From assembly GCA_964658455.1 (NCBI GenBank), contig CAZZZA010000091.1, positions 1 through 12,590 of the forward strand: a stretch of DNA of 12,590 nt, written 5' to 3'. Below the pieces are notes generated by a model. It ran no database searches, was not told the origin of the DNA, and was given only the letters and a program-made list of their open reading frames with translations. Shown piece after piece: positions 1-6,594 of the stretch. The DNA is from Lichenicola sp964658455. Lineage in GTDB: Bacteria; Pseudomonadota; Alphaproteobacteria; Acetobacterales; Acetobacteraceae. The position numbers and the translations under genes were made by a program. How positions within the stretch are numbered: position 1 is the stretch's first letter; each line of letters begins with the position of its first letter.

Positions 1-137
1 CGATCCGGGTGCCGCACAGCTTCGTCAAGAACGGCTATCGCGGCTATCTGGAGGACCGCCGCCCGAACTCGCAGGGGGACCCGTACCAGATCGCCTCGCG
101 CATCCTCAAGACCATCGCCTCCGTCCCGACCAGCTGA
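1..137 (+). CDS. glnII: Glutamine synthetase type II, C-terminal end (partial)
   Basis: This is the last 44 codons of a plus-strand gene that enters from outside the window and stops at TGA 135-137. The reading frame contains GYLEDRRPNSQGDPYQI, followed by a helix-like end, SRILKTIASVPTS. The G-Y-x-E-D-R-R-P block followed by DPY is the characteristic C-terminal signature of glutamine synthetases, and this version with NSQGDPYQIAS matches the eukaryote-like GSII (GlnII) form known from alphaproteobacteria. The enzyme makes glutamine from glutamate, ammonia and ATP in the cytoplasm. The Arg of EDRRP lies in the glutamate/ATP site of the family. The N-terminal part and active-site loops are not visible, so the assignment rests on this tail alone. 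It converges with the minus-strand gene that follows, and I see no convincing terminator between them beyond a T-rich patch near 176-182. Confidence 0.8.
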   Translation, partial: IRVPHSFVKNGYRGYLEDRRPNSQGDPYQIASRILKTIASVPTS

Positions 138-203
138 AGCTGCCCGGCGGCCGGCCCAAAATCTCGCCATCTGCTTGTTTTTCAGACGGCGCGGGGCGGG
201 GTT

Positions 204-1115
204 TCAGGCGCCGGCGAAGGTCAGCGCCAGCCCGGCCTCCAGGCTCATCGGCTCGATGCCCAGGAGCGTTCGCATTGGCGTGATGTCGAACGCCTTGTCC
301 TCCAGGAGCCGCCTGATCTCGTCGCCGCCGATGCGCGGCAGCGACGGGAGCAGGCGCGCCGGCCAGGCGGCGGCACGCAGCGCCCAGCCGGGCACCGCCA
401 GCACCNNNNNNNNNNCCAGCACCGGACGGCGCGCCAGCCCGGCGGCGTCGGCGACCGCGGCCAGGAATTCGCGATACGGCAACGCCCGCGGCCCGGCCAC
501 CACCAGCGCGCGCGGCCCGTCCCAGGACCGGTCGAGCGCCGCCAGGATCGCCCGGCTGAGATCGTCCTGGTGGATCGGCTGCACCAGCGCCCGGCCGCCG
601 CCGGGCAGCGGCGCGACCGGCAGCCGCCGCAGCAGCGCCGCCAGCCGGCGCACATTATCCTCGCCCTCGGCGCCATAGATCATGGTCGGGTGCAGCATCA
701 CCGCCGCCCTGCCGGACGCCAGCACCGCGCGCTCGCCCTCCAGCACCCCGTTGCCGTGCCGGTCCGGCCAGCGGGTGAATTTGCGCGTGCTGCCGAGGAA
801 CAGCAGCCGTGCCGAGGCCGGCGCCGCCGCGAGCACCGCGCCGGCATGGCGGGCATGCGCGGTGCTGACGATGCGCCTGGCGCCGGCCAGCGCCGCCCGG
901 CACGCCCCGGCATCGCGCAGGTCGGCGGTCCTGGCCGCGAGCCCGATCCCGGTCGCGTCCCAGCGCGCCTGGTCGCGCACCACCGGGACCACCGGCGTGC
1001 CGCGCGCCAGCAGTCGGCGCACCAGCGCCTGGCCGGACCGGCCGGAGGCGCCGATCACATGGACCGGCATGGCGAGCGGGCTTTCCGGGTCGCCGGCAGG
1101 GGTCTGGATCATCAT
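204..1115 (-). CDS. NAD(P)-binding SDR-like (NmrA/epimerase-type) protein
   Basis: Predicted 303-residue atypical short-chain dehydrogenase/reductase of the NAD(P)-dependent epimerase or NmrA-like class. The Rossmann nucleotide-binding loop, HVIGASGRSGQAL, comes at the start of the fold (about residues 20-32). Further on there is a FLGSTRKF strand followed by HPTMIYG, the position where extended SDRs carry the YxxxK/RP-x-x-IYG region. The canonical YxxxK pair is not evident, so catalysis is uncertain and it may be a redox sensor or an atypical reductase. The start is ambiguous: ATG at 1178, 1115, 1112 or 1070 are all in frame and none has a good ribosome site. I chose 1115 because 1178 lies inside a perfect palindrome that looks like an operator. 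A 10-N gap interrupts the C-terminal third in frame. No specific substrate can be named. Confidence 0.75.
   Translation of the reverse strand: MMIQTPAGDPESPLAMPVHVIGASGRSGQALVRRLLARGTPVVPVVRDQARWDATGIGLAARTADLRDAGACRAALAGARRIVSTAHARHAGAVLAAAPASARLLFLGSTRKFTRWPDRHGNGVLEGERAVLASGRAAVMLHPTMIYGAEGEDNVRRLAALLRRLPVAPLPGGGRALVQPIHQDDLSRAILAALDRSWDGPRALVVAGPRALPYREFLAAVADAAGLARRPVLXXXXVLAVPGWALRAAAWPARLLPSLPRIGGDEIRRLLEDKAFDITPMRTLLGIEPMSLEAGLALTFAGA
406..415. other. Assembly gap of 10 N
   Basis: Ten N bases sit inside the SDR-like gene. The same octamer, CCAGCACC, ends the left flank (398-405) and begins the right flank (416-423). Deleting the Ns plus one octamer removes 18 bases, which is exactly six codons. 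The minus-strand protein then reads RRPVLAVPGW, a smooth join. The gap is therefore probably an unmerged short overlap between two contigs rather than missing sequence. Confidence 0.95.
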
Positions 1116-1169
1116 GCGCGCATCATGCGGCAAGGCCGCGCCGGATGCAGCCCGCCCGGTATAGCCCTG

Positions 1170-1185
1170 CGGTATCATGATACCG
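1170..1185. promoter_or_regulatory. Perfect 16-bp palindrome, operator candidate
   Basis: CGGTATCATGATACCG is its own reverse complement over all 16 bases. It lies between the divergently transcribed SDR-like gene (minus) and rplM (plus), about 55 bases upstream of the chosen SDR start. A perfect dyad in a promoter region is typical of a site for a dimeric repressor (TetR, MarR, HxlR, GntR and similar classes use such sites), but I cannot assign a regulator, and none is encoded in this window. The most distal in-frame ATG of the SDR gene (1178) is at its centre, which argues against that start. Confidence 0.5.
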
Positions 1186-1293
1186 TTGAAGAAAACTCAG
1201 TCAGGAACAAGAGAAAAAGGAAACGCTTGACGAAAAGTGGCGCGCCGGCCAAAAGCCCGCCCTCAGCCGCGCCATAGACGGAAGCCGAATGAC

Positions 1294-1773
1294 ATGAAGA
1301 CCACTCTCTCGCTGAAGCCCGCGGAGGTGACGAAGGGCTGGACCCTGATCGACGCCGACGGCCTCGTTCTCGGCCGCCTCGCCGCCATCATCGCCCAGCG
1401 CCTGCGCGGCAAGCACAAGCCGCAATACACCCCGCATGTCGATTGCGGCGACAATATCGTGGTGATCAACGCCGAGAAGGTGCGTCTGACCGGCAACAAG
1501 GTGGGGCAGAAGCTGTTCCACTACCACACTGGCTACGCCGGCGGCATCAAGCAGCGCACCATCGCGCAGCGCCTTGGTGGCAAGAATCCTGGCCATGTGA
1601 TCACCAAGGCGGTCGAGCGCATGATCACCCGCGGCCCGTTGCAGCGCGCGCAGATGAAGCACCTGTATGTCTATGCCGGCACCACCCACCCGCATGACGG
1701 CCAGCAGCCCAAGCCGCTCGATGTCGCCGCGATGAACCGCAAGAACACCGTCTCGAAGAGCGTGGGAGCCTGA
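1294..1773 (+). CDS. rplM: 50S ribosomal protein L13
   Basis: A 159-residue protein matching bacterial L13 end to end. After a short N-terminal strand it has WTLIDADGLVLGRLAA, then LRGKHKPQYTPHVDCGD and IVVINAEKVRLTGNK. The family-typical region around VERMITRGPLQRAQMKHL follows, then YAGTTHPHDGQQPK. L13 binds 23S rRNA early in large-subunit assembly. The start at ATG 1294 is set by the ribosome site GGAAG (1280-1284, nine bases upstream). The frame is open further upstream to 1237, but those codons are Arg/Pro-rich and not L13-like. The gene is followed after two bases by rpsI, the nearly universal L13-S9 pair. The A-rich leader upstream (about 1186-1235) probably carries the promoter, though only a TTGACG hexamer at 1227-1232 stands out and it has no good -10 partner. 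Length fits alphaproteobacterial L13. Confidence 0.97.
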   Translation: MKTTLSLKPAEVTKGWTLIDADGLVLGRLAAIIAQRLRGKHKPQYTPHVDCGDNIVVINAEKVRLTGNKVGQKLFHYHTGYAGGIKQRTIAQRLGGKNPGHVITKAVERMITRGPLQRAQMKHLYVYAGTTHPHDGQQPKPLDVAAMNRKNTVSKSVGA

Positions 1774-1775
1774 TC

Positions 1776-2294
1776 ATGTCCGAAACCTCCACGAACCAGA
1801 CCGGCCCCCGCACCGGCTCGCTCGCCGACCTCAAGGACATGGCGGTCTCCGCCGGCGTCGCCGTCAACCAGGACGAGCAGGTGGTGCGCCAGCCCAAGCG
1901 CGACGCCCAGGGCCGTTCCTACGCCACCGGCCGTCGCAAGAACGCGATCGCGCGCGTCTGGATCAAGCCGGGCAAGGGCGACATCGTCGTCAACGGCCGC
2001 AAGGTCGGCACCTATTTCGCCCGCCCGGTGCTGCGCATGCTGCTGACCCAGCCGTTCCTGGTCGCCGACCGCTACAACCAGTTCGACGTGTTCTGCACCG
2101 TCAAGGGCGGCGGGCTGTCCGGCCAGGCCGGCGCGCTGCGCCATGGCATCAGCCGTGCGCTCACCTATTACGAGCCCGGCCTGCGCGGCATCCTGAAGGT
2201 CGCCGGCTTCCTCACCCGCGACAGCCGCGTGGTCGAGCGCAAGAAGTACGGCAAGGCCAAGGCGCGCCGGTCGTTCCAGTTCTCCAAGCGCTGA
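1776..2294 (+). CDS. rpsI: 30S ribosomal protein S9
   Basis: A 172-residue S9 protein. The conserved domain begins about residue 47 with SYATGRRKNAIARVWIKPG, followed by GDIVVNGRKVGTYF, the GGGLSGQAGALRHGISRAL segment and the C-terminal KKYGKAKARRSFQFSKR. The terminal SKR reaches the P-site tRNA in known ribosome structures. Alphaproteobacterial S9 usually has an N-terminal extension compared with the 130-residue E. coli form. Here about 45 residues (Ser/Thr-rich, then a short helix-like stretch) precede the domain. The ribosome site GGGAG (1764-1768) lies in the last codons of rplM, seven bases before the ATG, so the two genes are translationally linked. The last 127 bases are also covered by the 3' end of the minus-strand membrane-protein gene. 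Confidence 0.97.
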   Translation: MSETSTNQTGPRTGSLADLKDMAVSAGVAVNQDEQVVRQPKRDAQGRSYATGRRKNAIARVWIKPGKGDIVVNGRKVGTYFARPVLRMLLTQPFLVADRYNQFDVFCTVKGGGLSGQAGALRHGISRALTYYEPGLRGILKVAGFLTRDSRVVERKKYGKAKARRSFQFSKR

Positions 2295-4264
2295 GCCTTC
2301 CCTGACTTCCGGCGGGCCCTGGCGGCGGCGATCCATGCCGCGGCCAGGATCGCCGCCGTCGCCACGGTCACGCCGCCCGGCAGCCACAGCGCCGGGCGGT
2401 AGACGAAGCTCACTGTGCCGGCCCCGGCCGGCAGGTCGACCGCGGCGAACAGACCCTCCCGCGTCAGCGGCGCCGGGCGACCGTCGATCCGCGCCGTCCA
2501 GCCCGGATACCAGGGCTGCGCGAACACCAGACGGGTGGGCGCTCCCGGCGGCGACAGCCGTATCGTGACCGTATCAAAGCCCCAGGCCGCATCGCGCACC
2601 GGCGCCCGTCCCGGCACCCGGTCCGGCCCGATCATCCAGAACACCGACAGCGAGCCGGGCCGCTCATAGATGCGGTAGCCGGGGCCGGACGCGCGCAGCG
2701 CCAGCCCGTCGATCGCGTGGTCGGACACCACCCAGCGCACCCCGAGCCGGTCGAGCGGCGCCGAGACGCCGGGGCCCCAACCCTGCGCGAGCGTGTCGAA
2801 CAGCGGCACCAGCATGGTGGCGCGCTGGCCCATCACGTTGAGCACCGGGGCGACGTCGCCGGCATTGGGTGGCACCAGGTCGCGCGGCTGGGCATCGATG
2901 CGATCCACCAGCGGCCCCTGGTTGGCGAGCCGCACCACCGCGTCGAGCGCCGGGTTGCGCCCGTAATAGAGCGGGGCGAATTCCGGGTTGTCGCGCGGCC
3001 GCCCGACGCCGCGATCGAACAGCACCAGTTGCGTGGCGATGCCGCACCCCAGCACCGCGGCGAGCGCGCCCGCGATCCTGCGGCCATGCAACGGCCCGAG
3101 CCCGGCGGCCAGCGCCGCGCGCATCGCGTCGAAGCCGATCGCCGCCAGCGCCGCGGCGGCGAAGCCGACCAGATAGACGGCGCGGATCGGCGTGCGCAGC
3201 TGCGAGAGCAGCGGCAGATGGAAGAACAGCCGCGCCGCCGGCTGCAGGTGGCCGCCGAGTGCCGCCAGCAGCCCGAACAGCAGCACCAGCAGCATCGAGC
3301 GGGCGAACACGCCGCGCCGCAGCAGCCCGATCGCCAGCAGCGGTAGGGCGGCGGTGGTGAGATACAGGCTGCCATCCATCTCGGCGAGGGTGCTGCGATG
3401 CAGCGCCGCCGGCAGGTCCGACCAGCGCAGCGCGGCACCCTGCGCATAGGCCGGCCAAGGCACCGCATGCGGCCAGCGGCTCATGCCGGTCGCATACCAG
3501 CGATACACCAGATGCAAATACTGGTTCGCCAGCCATAGCGGCACCGCGGCGAAGCCGAGCGCCATCGCCTGGGCGAACAGGCCGAGCAGCAGCGGCCGCG
3601 CCGACCGGGCGGCGATCGCGGCGGCCAGCGCGCACAGCATCACCGCATACGAGCCATGGACGAACGGCTGCAGGTGGCCGGCGGCGATCTGCAGCCCGCC
3701 GGCGAGGCCGGCCAGGGCGGCGAACCCGATCGCCTCGGCCCGTCCCGGGGCGGCGAAGGCGCGGCGCGCGCCGAGCAGCACCAGCGGCAGCCAGCACAGC
3801 GAGGCGAAGATGTTGGGCTGGGCGTTGGCCTGGAACGGCAGGTAGCCGGCGAACGCGAACAAGGCCGCCCCCAGCACCGACGCCGGCGGCGACAGGCGCT
3901 CGGCGCGCAGCAGCAGATGCATCCCGGTCGCGGCCAGCGCGAAATGCAGCAGCACGTAGCTGTTGCACAGCGGCAGCCCGTCGAGGCCCAGCAGGCCGAG
4001 CAGCCAGGTCGGCGGGTAGAACGGGCCGGGCTGCAGCTCGCCGGCCAGGCTGGTGCCGGCCTGGCTGCCGAACTCCCACAGCACCGGATGCAGATAGCGC
4101 GCGCCATGCGCCACCGCCAGCAGCCAGGGCCAGCTCTGCAGCGACGCGTCGCCGAAATCGAACCAGCTGCGGTCGCCGAGGAACGCGCCCCGGAACAGCA
4201 GCAGCGCCGCGACGGCGTAGCCGGCGAACAGCAGGGGCGGGAGCGGCAGGGCACGGCGGATCAT
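2168..4264 (-). CDS. YfhO-like polytopic membrane protein
   Basis: A 698-residue integral membrane protein with roughly a dozen hydrophobic segments from residue 8 to about 400, a soluble region of about 200 residues, and a last membrane helix near residues 625-645. The first periplasmic loop has FDFGDASLQSWPW (D39, Q43), like the GD-x-x-x-Q pattern that opens YfhO-type proteins, which have a GT-C-like glycosyltransferase topology. The region before the last helix has PWYPGWTARIDG and AVDLPAGAGTVSFVYRP, the strands typical of the YfhO C-terminal domain. YfhO relatives are tied to glycosylation of envelope polymers; the acceptor here is unknown. There is no ribosome site before ATG 4264. Residues from about 657 to the end are encoded antisense to rpsI, giving a basic tail not expected in the family. 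The gene sits inverted between rpsI and argC. Confidence 0.8.
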   Translation of the reverse strand: MIRRALPLPPLLFAGYAVAALLLFRGAFLGDRSWFDFGDASLQSWPWLLAVAHGARYLHPVLWEFGSQAGTSLAGELQPGPFYPPTWLLGLLGLDGLPLCNSYVLLHFALAATGMHLLLRAERLSPPASVLGAALFAFAGYLPFQANAQPNIFASLCWLPLVLLGARRAFAAPGRAEAIGFAALAGLAGGLQIAAGHLQPFVHGSYAVMLCALAAAIAARSARPLLLGLFAQAMALGFAAVPLWLANQYLHLVYRWYATGMSRWPHAVPWPAYAQGAALRWSDLPAALHRSTLAEMDGSLYLTTAALPLLAIGLLRRGVFARSMLLVLLFGLLAALGGHLQPAARLFFHLPLLSQLRTPIRAVYLVGFAAAALAAIGFDAMRAALAAGLGPLHGRRIAGALAAVLGCGIATQLVLFDRGVGRPRDNPEFAPLYYGRNPALDAVVRLANQGPLVDRIDAQPRDLVPPNAGDVAPVLNVMGQRATMLVPLFDTLAQGWGPGVSAPLDRLGVRWVVSDHAIDGLALRASGPGYRIYERPGSLSVFWMIGPDRVPGRAPVRDAAWGFDTVTIRLSPPGAPTRLVFAQPWYPGWTARIDGRPAPLTREGLFAAVDLPAGAGTVSFVYRPALWLPGGVTVATAAILAAAWIAAARARRKSGKAQRLENWNDRRALALPYFLRSTTRLSRVRKPATFRMPRRPGS

Positions 4265-4323
4265 GGTCGCGGACTATGCCCGGCTTTGCCCCTCCTGCCA
4301 TTCCGGGGCACTGTCCCGGCCGC

Positions 4324-5289
4324 ATGAACAGTTGGAGCGCGGATTTGGCAGCAGCGACGGTCTTCATCGATGGCGAGGCGGGCACGACCGGACTGGGAAT
4401 CAGGCAGCGGCTGCGCGCCCTGCCGGTGGAAGTGCGCTCGATCGAGCCGGCCCGACGCAAGGATCCGGACGCCCGTCGCGCGCTGATGGAAGCGGTCGAC
4501 CTAGTGGTGCTGTGCCTGCCCGACGACGCCGCGCGCGAGATGGCGGCGATGGCCGCGACCCTGGACCGGCCGCCCAGGCTGCTCGACGCCAGCACCGCGT
4601 TCCGCACCGATCCGGACTGGGTGTACGGGTTTCCGGAGATGACCAGGCTGCAACCCGACGCCATCGCCGGCGCGGCGCGGGTCTCCAACCCCGGCTGCTA
4701 CCCGACCGGCGCGATCGCCCTGCTGCGGCCGCTGATCGAGGCCGGGCTGCTGCCGGGCGACCTGGCGCTGAGCATCAACGCGGTCAGCGGCTATTCCGGC
4801 GGCGGCAAGGCGATGATCCAGGCGCACGAGCGCGATGGCGGGCCGCCGTTCGAGCTGTACGGGCTCGGGCTCGAGCACAAGCACGTGCCGGAGATCCGCA
4901 GCCAAGCCGGGCTGGCGGTGCGGCCGATCTTCGTGCCGTCGGTCGGCCATTTCCCGCAGGGCATGCTGGTCTCGATCCCGCTGCATCTGGGCCAGCTCGG
5001 GTCGGAGACTACGGGCGCCGCGCTGCGCGCCGCGCTGGCGGACTGGTATCGCGACAGCGACCGCATCGCCGTCGTCGAGGATGGCGGCGGCACGCTCGCG
5101 GCCGATCGGCTGGCCGGGACCGACCGCATGGAACTCAGCGTTCACGCCAACGAGACCCACCGCCAGGCGGTGCTGGTCGCCAGGCTCGACAATCTGGGCA
5201 AGGGCGCCTCCGGGGCCGCGATCCAGAACATCGCGCTGATGCTGGGGCTGGACGTGCCGCCGGTCGGCGAGACCGGACGCGCCGGGTGA
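4324..5289 (+). CDS. argC: N-acetyl-gamma-glutamyl-phosphate reductase, type 2
   Basis: A 321-residue reductase of the short type-2 ArgC form. It catalyses the NADPH-dependent reduction of N-acetylglutamyl 5-phosphate to the semialdehyde, the third step of arginine synthesis. The Rossmann start is VFIDGEAGTTGLGI (residues 13-26). The catalytic cysteine is Cys125 in SNPGCYPTGAI, and His209 in PSVGHFPQGM is the likely catalytic base. LGLEHKHVPEI and GKGASGAAIQN are also family blocks. The start is uncertain. ATG 4324 has no clear ribosome site, while TTG 4345, in frame seven codons later, is preceded by GGAG at a seven-base gap and would still keep the whole fold. An upstream in-frame ATG at 4276 would add a Pro-rich stretch and looks unlikely. 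The stop overlaps the next gene as GTGA. It is divergent from the YfhO-like gene, only 59 bases away start to start. Confidence 0.93.
   Translation: MNSWSADLAAATVFIDGEAGTTGLGIRQRLRALPVEVRSIEPARRKDPDARRALMEAVDLVVLCLPDDAAREMAAMAATLDRPPRLLDASTAFRTDPDWVYGFPEMTRLQPDAIAGAARVSNPGCYPTGAIALLRPLIEAGLLPGDLALSINAVSGYSGGGKAMIQAHERDGGPPFELYGLGLEHKHVPEIRSQAGLAVRPIFVPSVGHFPQGMLVSIPLHLGQLGSETTGAALRAALADWYRDSDRIAVVEDGGGTLAADRLAGTDRMELSVHANETHRQAVLVARLDNLGKGASGAAIQNIALMLGLDVPPVGETGRAG
4334..4337 (+). promoter_or_regulatory. Ribosome site pointing to a TTG start for argC
   Basis: GGAG lies within the first codons of the annotated argC frame and seven bases before the in-frame TTG at 4345-4347. Translation from that TTG would give a protein beginning LAAATVFIDGEAG (initiated as Met), closer to the usual compact N-terminus of type-2 ArgC than the ATG 4324 product. 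It is a plausible alternative start, not proven. Confidence 0.4.
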
Positions 5290-5717
5290 GGCAGGTGGCG
5301 CTGTTCAGGGTCGTGGTGGCGGTGCTCGGGCTGGTGCCGGTGCTGGCCGGCCTGGCCGGGGTGGTGCTGGGACCATCGATGGCGGGGCTGGCGCCGGACC
5401 TCACGCCGCTCTCGCTCGACAGCCATACCCGCTATCTGTCCGGGCTGCTGCTCGGCATCGGACTCGGGTTCTGGAGCACGATCCCGGGGATCGAGCGCCA
5501 GGCGGCGCGGTTCAGGCTGCTGACCGCGATCGTGTTCCTGGGCGGGCTGTCGCGGCTGCTCGGGCTGCTGCTGGCCGGGGTGCCGCCGGCGCCGATGCTG
5601 GGCGGGCTGGTGATGGAGCTGCTGGTGACGCCGCTGCTCTGCCTCTGGCAGGGCCATATCGCCCGCCGGGCGCAGCGGGCGCCGGCGCCGCTTCCCGCGC
5701 GCGGCGCCAGGGCGTAA
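5286..5717 (+). CDS. DUF4345-type four-helix membrane protein
   Basis: A small, 143-residue membrane protein. Four hydrophobic segments lie at about residues 7-29, 50-67, 78-98 and 104-124. The motif LDSHTRYLSGLLLGIGLGF (around residues 44-62) is the DUF4345 hallmark, in which an Asp-x-His-x-Arg-Tyr group leads into the second helix. The C-terminus is Arg/Pro/Ala-rich and probably cytoplasmic. No function is established for the family. I chose the GTG at 5286 because it overlaps the argC stop as GTGA, a pattern repeated at the panB-panC junction. A second GTG at 5295 is possible and would lose three residues. The gene is 37 bases before panB, so it is probably co-transcribed with argC, panB and panC. 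Nothing in the sequence links it to arginine or pantothenate synthesis. Confidence 0.8.
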   Translation: MRQVALFRVVVAVLGLVPVLAGLAGVVLGPSMAGLAPDLTPLSLDSHTRYLSGLLLGIGLGFWSTIPGIERQAARFRLLTAIVFLGGLSRLLGLLLAGVPPAPMLGGLVMELLVTPLLCLWQGHIARRAQRAPAPLPARGARA

Positions 5718-5754
5718 ACCCGGCACCGGGACAGGACCAGGCCGAGACCGGACC

Positions 5755-6594
5755 ATGCGGACCACGCTACGCGACATCCAGGCGATGAAACGATCCGGCG
5801 AGCCGATCGTGATGCTGACCGCCTACGACCATCCCTCGGCGGTGATCGCCGCCGCCGCCGGGATCAGGCTGATCCTGGTCGGCGACAGCCTCGGCATGGT
5901 GGTGCAGGGCCACGACAGCACCCTGCCGGTCACGCTCGACGACATCGTCCGGCATGCGGGCTGGGTGGTGCGCGGCGCGCCGGAGGCGCTGGTGGTGGCC
6001 GACCTGCCGTTCCTGACCTATGCGACGCCGGCGGACGCGGTCGCCTCGGCGCGGCGGCTGATGCAGGAGGCGGGCGCGCAGGCGGTGAAGCTCGAGGGCG
6101 GCGCCGCGATGGCGGAGACGGTGCGCCACCTGACCACGCTCGGGGTGCCGGTGATGGGCCATCTCGGCTTCACGCCGCAGGCGATGCACCAGGTCGGCAT
6201 ACGGGTACAGGCCAAGGCCGCGACCGAGGCGCGGCGGCTGCTCGCCGACGCGCTGGCGCTGCAGGAGGCCGGCGCGTTCGCCGTGGTGCTGGAGCTGGTG
6301 CCGGCGGCGCTGGCCGAGGCGGTGACGAAGCGCCTGTCGATCCCGACCATCGGCATCGGCGCCGGCGCCGGCTGCGACGGACAGGTGCAGGTCTGGCACG
6401 ACATCCTGGGGCTTTCCGGCGACAAGTCGCCAAGACACGCCAAGCGCTATGCCGAGCTGGGACAGGCGATGCGCGACGCGATCGCCGCCTACGCCGCCGA
6501 GGTGCGCGGCGGGCAGTTCCCGACCGCGTCGCAGAGCGCCAGGATGGACCCGGCCGAGCTGGCGGCGGCGCTCGATCCAGACCGGGCGGCGTGA
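5755..6594 (+). CDS. panB: 3-methyl-2-oxobutanoate hydroxymethyltransferase
   Basis: A 279-residue ketopantoate hydroxymethyltransferase. It transfers a hydroxymethyl group from 5,10-methylene-tetrahydrofolate to alpha-ketoisovalerate, the first committed step of pantothenate and hence coenzyme A synthesis. Family residues are all present: VMLTAYDHPSA (19-29), Asp44-Ser45 in VGDSLGMVVQGHDST, Asp83 in ADLPFLTY, Lys112 and Glu114 in VKLEGG, GHLGFTPQ (135-142), and Glu180 in VLELVP. These align with the metal-binding and catalytic positions of E. coli PanB (Asp45, Asp84, Lys112, Glu114, Glu181). Length is normal. The ATG at 5755 begins a typical MRTTLRDI start, although the ribosome site before it is weak. 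Its stop overlaps the panC start as GTGA, so the two enzymes are translationally coupled. Confidence 0.97.
   Translation: MRTTLRDIQAMKRSGEPIVMLTAYDHPSAVIAAAAGIRLILVGDSLGMVVQGHDSTLPVTLDDIVRHAGWVVRGAPEALVVADLPFLTYATPADAVASARRLMQEAGAQAVKLEGGAAMAETVRHLTTLGVPVMGHLGFTPQAMHQVGIRVQAKAATEARRLLADALALQEAGAFAVVLELVPAALAEAVTKRLSIPTIGIGAGAGCDGQVQVWHDILGLSGDKSPRHAKRYAELGQAMRDAIAAYAAEVRGGQFPTASQSARMDPAELAAALDPDRAA

Noticed and set aside
138..203. Terminator between glnII and the SDR-like gene
   Set aside because: Only short CCGG-type self-complementary stretches and a separate T-rich patch are present, not a hairpin followed by a T-run.
1227..1255. TTGACG as the rplM promoter -35
   Set aside because: At 17 bases spacing the -10 position is CAAAAG, a poor match. 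The promoter is probably nearby but cannot be placed.
570..1277. 235-codon plus-strand open frame across the SDR-like gene
   Set aside because: Composition is Arg/Gln/His/Pro-rich with no recognisable motif. It is the antisense shadow of the SDR-like gene in high-GC DNA.
2664..4688. 674-codon minus-strand open frame
   Set aside because: It overlaps the YfhO-like gene in another frame and part of argC. The product is Arg/Ala/Gly low-complexity and has no membrane pattern, so it is a GC-rich shadow.
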